The notes under the pieces were generated by a model. That model saw only the letters and a list, made by a program, of their open reading frames with translations, searched no databases and was not told the DNA's origin. A stretch of 64,000 bases of DNA from Zanthoxylum bungeanum (lineage: Eukaryota > Streptophyta > Magnoliopsida > Sapindales > Rutaceae). The position numbers and the translations under genes are program-made. Location: assembly GCA_019454045.1 (NCBI GenBank), contig SKCR01026815.1:1-64000 (forward strand), read 5' to 3'. Numbering within the stretch: the stretch's first letter is position 1; each line of letters starts with the position of its first letter. Below are positions 60,549 to 64,000 of the stretch, piece after piece.

Positions 60549-63500
60549 TTAATCACTATTATCTTCGGTATTTGAGGATTCGTGACTGGAATCGAAGTCA
60601 TCTTCAGTGTCAAATTCTTCTTCATTTGCTACTTCAACGCTCACTTCAGAATGAGGAATTATCTCAACGTCTGTACTATCTCGTGTTAATGCGATATTTT
60701 CAGGAACGGTGACAGTTGGTCCATAAAATATCTGTTCAGGAACTTCGAAGTTGCCGGAGACTTCTTATGTTTCATCTGATATGTCAACTCTATCTTTCTC
60801 TTGCGTGTCCCAAATGCCCCTTTGTTGTAACTTTTCTACCACCATCCATCCATTTCCTAACTTTGGATCAGATATATATATCACTGAACGTGCTTGGGTA
60901 CAAAAAATGTATGGATCATTCTTGTACCAAAAACGTTGAACATTAATTGACGTTAGATGATTACTAACTTGAATTCTCCTCTTTCTGGCATTTGTGTCAA
61001 ACCACTTACAGTCGAATAGCACAATATTTCGTCTGGGTCGGTATATCAACTCAATGACCGATTGCAACACTCCGTGGAAGTCAATAAGATCTGAGCCGTG
61101 TTCTCATTGGACAACAATTCCATAATTCTGAGTCACATGAGTAACATCTCGCTGTTCGGTATGAAATCTAACTCCGTTGACAATGCATCCACTGTATTCA
61201 TAAGCCTGCTTTTGAGGCCCATAAGCCAAAGAAACCAACGAGGATGACTAGTCCAATTGACCATTTTGCACTTGGTTCTTAATCTAACAATGAGAGAAAT
61301 AGATGTGTTAAATAACAAACTGAAATATATAATGTTAGGATAAAAATAAATATAAAATGTTAGGCCTTACGGTTGTCTCAAACCATTTAGGAAATTCTTT
61401 TTTGTGTGTTTCATCAACGTTATGGTCACCACCACATTGTAGCATTGTTAGATGTTGCCTACAAAAAATGAGTTAGGTTAATGTATGGCAAAAATACTAT
61501 GGTTATGCACCAGAAAAACTTACGTTAAATACGGTTGTACTTCATCACAATTACTCAATATAAACCAATGCGCACGTTGAACTTCCTGAAGGGTCAGTAA
61601 TTTGAAACTTACTGCTCCAAATGGTCTGCAATTTTGACGGAATACTGTGATATCTTGCGAATTACTTGCATCTCCATCATAGTTTCGTGGCCGACGATTA
61701 AAATGAGTTTCAATATTCTGCATGTACATCGAATAAAATGTTATTGCTTTACTTATTACAACAGCTTAACTATTGACCCTTCAGGGCGCGCCTTATTTTT
61801 CACATATTGTTTGTAATCTCCCAAAGCCCTGCAGATATGACAACAAGTTTGCATTAAAACTAAATTCAATGCACAGTAAAAATTTGAGAATGTAATATTT
61901 AAAACTGTATATATATAATACCTCTCAATGGGATACATCCATCTGTAATGGACAGGACCTCCCTTTCTAGCTTCAGCCGGTAAATGCATGGCCAAATGTA
62001 CCATCACATCAAAAAAAGCGGGTGGCAAAATTCGCTCCAGCTTGCATAGGATTATCACGATTCCTCGCCCAAGTTCGTCAATAACAGTTGTGGTTAATGT
62101 CCTCGGACATAATTGTTTAAAGAAGCCACATAGATCAAGTACGACGTCGCATATATTCGGGGGGAGATAAGGTCGAATGCCAACCAGAAGGAGAATCTCG
62201 AGAAGCACATGACAATCGTGACTCTTTAATCCCGTTATTGTATCATCTCTGACCCAACGCCAAATATTCGATGCATAATCATCAGGGAATTTAACCATTT
62301 TCAGCCAATCATAGAATAATTTTCTCTCTGATTGAGTGAGCACATAACTAGCAGGTGGCTTAATAAGACATCGAGAAGTGACTTGTAAATGCAATTCACT
62401 ACGAATTCTAAGATCTTGTAGGTCCAATCTAGCATTTATAGTGTCTTTTGTCTTACCCGGAATATTGAATAGTGTGCCCACTAAACTCTCACAAATGTTT
62501 TTTTCTATATGCATTACATCCAAATTATGTCGCAAACTCAGAGTCCCCAATATTCTAACTCAAAGAAAATACTTTTTCCTGTCCAATTCAACTCTTCAGG
62601 TAAGCGTTTTCGATTTTTATCTCTATTATTAGGATGTTTACCTGGTGTACTGTCTCTGAGATGTTGATGTTGACAAACTATGTCGAATCCAGACAATGGA
62701 CTGGGCATACTCTGAGATTCATGTTGACCGTTAAATAATTTACTCCTCCGCCAAGGATGACTCAACTCCAGAAATCTCATGTGCCCTGTGTATCCTATTT
62801 TATTCCATAATCGTTGCGAAGGTGTTTGACCCGCACAAACTGGACATGCCATGTATCCCTTAGTGTTCCATCCAGATAATGAACCATAAGCTGGAAAATC
62901 ATTAATGGTCCATAATAATGCGGCATGCATATGAAAATACTGCTCGGAAGCTGCATCATAGGTATGCACACCCACATTCCATAATGTTTGTAATTCCTTG
63001 ATCAATGGTCTCAAGTAAATATTCAAATCTTTACCAGGGGAACGTGGACCAGGGATAAGCAATGACATAAACATGAACAGATCCTTCATACATTTCCATG
63101 GAGGTAAGTTATATGGAATAACAATAACGGGCCAGATGCTATAAGAGTTGTACATATTCCCAAATGGGTTAAAACCATCAGAGGCAAGACCTAACCTGAC
63201 ATTACGGGGGTCCTCAGCGAAACGGGGGTACATGTCATCAAATTCCTTCCACTCGGTTCCATCCGCAGGATGTCTAAGTATGCCCTCTGCACCGATCCTC
63301 TTTTCGTGATGCCACATCATGTCAGTTGCTGTGTGTCGTGACATGAACAATCTCTGCAGCCTGGGCGTTAAAGGAAAATATCGCAATATCTTTTGAGGCA
63401 CTTTCTTCCCCGTACCACGAACTTTGTACCGACTTTCACCATATATCGGACAATATTCAAGTGATTTATATTCTGCACGAAATAATACACAATCATACTT

Positions 63501-64000
63501 ACAAGCATGAATGGATTCATACCACATTCCCAGATCACGTAACATTTTCCTTGCCTCTTAGTACGACTTAGGCAATTCACTTCCAACCGGTAACATTTGG
63601 CCCAGTAACTCTAGCATCATATCAATACTTTTGTTGGTCATTCTGTTGATCACTTTAATGTGTAATAATTTCACAACGAAATTCAAGATCGACATTTCAG
63701 CACCTTCAAATGGAATTTTTTTTGCCTCATCAAGTAGTTCACTAAATAAATTTTGATCATTTCCACTTAACACTGGCATGCCACCACTGACACTATGACC
63801 AAGTCGTGGACCTTGTAAGTCATGCAAAGCATCGGTTATCTCATCGTTTACAGGTTGATTGTAACTACTGCTCCCTTCACCGGAATCAATAAACCGTGAC
63901 TGAGAATTATACTGCTCACCGTGATAAATCCACGTACGGTAAGTTGGTGATATTCCTGGCATGTATAAATGATTATGAACTTCATCTAACCGTTTCCTTT
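60549..64000 (-). pseudogene. CACTA TNP2 transposase relic, 5' end outside window
   Basis: The minus strand carries HNHLYMPGISPTYRTWIYHG (63990-63930), a TNP2 core (63545-62538: YESIHACKYDCVLFRAEY, GLASDGFNPFGNM, AACP-like CPVCAGQTPSQRL), the DUF4218 block (62550-61930: NLDVMHIEKNICESLVGTLF, MVHLAMHLPAEARKGGPVHY, MYPIER), KYVKNKARPEGSI (61800-61760), and the DUF4216 block (61200-60770: GCIVNGVRFHTEQRD, VLFDCKWFDTNARKRR). The acidic tail EEEFDTEDDFDSSHESSNTE ends at a stop at 60549-60551. It transposes the element by cutting at CACTA ends. Lesions: a TAA after ELPKSY at 63558-63560, a TGA in DUF4216 near 61105, a TAG near 61247, and frameshifts. Some gaps are introns (GT at MYPIER). Not functional. 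Confidence 0.88.

Larger units (their letters stand above)
56399..64000 (-). mobile_element. CACTA (En/Spm) transposon, right part beyond window
   Basis: The left end CACTACAAAAATTATACCC starts at 56399; the preceding TGT would be the 3-bp target duplication. TAGCGTCG and CGACGCTA motifs fill the subterminal region. The minus-strand TNP2 and Transposase_24 relics follow the usual CACTA content. The other end lies beyond 64000, so the size exceeds 7.6 kb. A second motif block at 59930-60300 is unexpected. Confidence 0.85.

Noticed and set aside
1..64000. tRNA genes suggested by TGGTATCAGAGC and GGCGCC motifs
   Set aside because: These are retrotransposon primer sites beside LTRs, not folded tRNAs.

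Overview
This is a transposon-rich stretch of a plant nuclear genome, most likely a eudicot. It has intron-containing genes with GT/AG junctions, plant-only families (purple acid phosphatase, FAX/TMEM14, terpene synthase), and Copia, Gypsy, MULE, hAT and CACTA elements. The species cannot be named from sequence alone. There is nothing bacterial: no operons, CRISPR arrays, rRNA or tRNA genes were seen.

Layout. (1) 1-2041: MULE transposase relic and a hAT-type MITE. (2) 2207-11562, plus strand: complete five-exon purple acid phosphatase gene (437 aa), whose second intron has grown to 7.06 kb by insertion of two related hAT-type elements, LTR-like debris and a MITE. (3) 12743-14338, plus strand: three-exon FAX5/6-like membrane protein gene (119 aa). 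(4) 14725-19410, minus strand: seven-exon gene for a secreted 529-aa protein with a possible permuted papain-like His...Cys core, convergent with the FAX gene; its first intron holds a 522-bp hAT MITE. (5) 19865-33888: a minus-oriented Copia LTR retrotransposon (TSD ATATG) with a younger Copia (26623-31638, TSD ATTTT) nested inside. (6) 34093-40785: a minus-oriented Gypsy derivative with gag and protease remnants but no RT or integrase, and a mosaic of four tandem-repeat families before its 3' LTR. (7) 41171-45200: MULE relic, a rearranged LTR fragment, minisatellites. (8) 45318-48416, minus strand: sesquiterpene-synthase-like pseudogene. (9) 48600-56398: AT-rich DNA, repeat debris, a MITE and a hAT transposase relic. 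(10) 56399 to the window end: a CACTA element with damaged TNP2 and Transposase_24 genes.

Three genes look intact (purple acid phosphatase, FAX-like, secreted papain-like candidate). They have no evident shared pathway. Everything else is transposon, transposon relic or pseudogene. Exon boundaries were placed by hand from reading frame, GT/AG sites and expected family sequence; no database search was possible.

The most unusual items are the mosaic tandem repeats in the gag-protease-only Gypsy element, a 42-bp perfect palindrome in the outer Copia leader, the young but broken nested Copia, the internal block of CACTA subterminal motifs, and the uncharacterised secreted protein.
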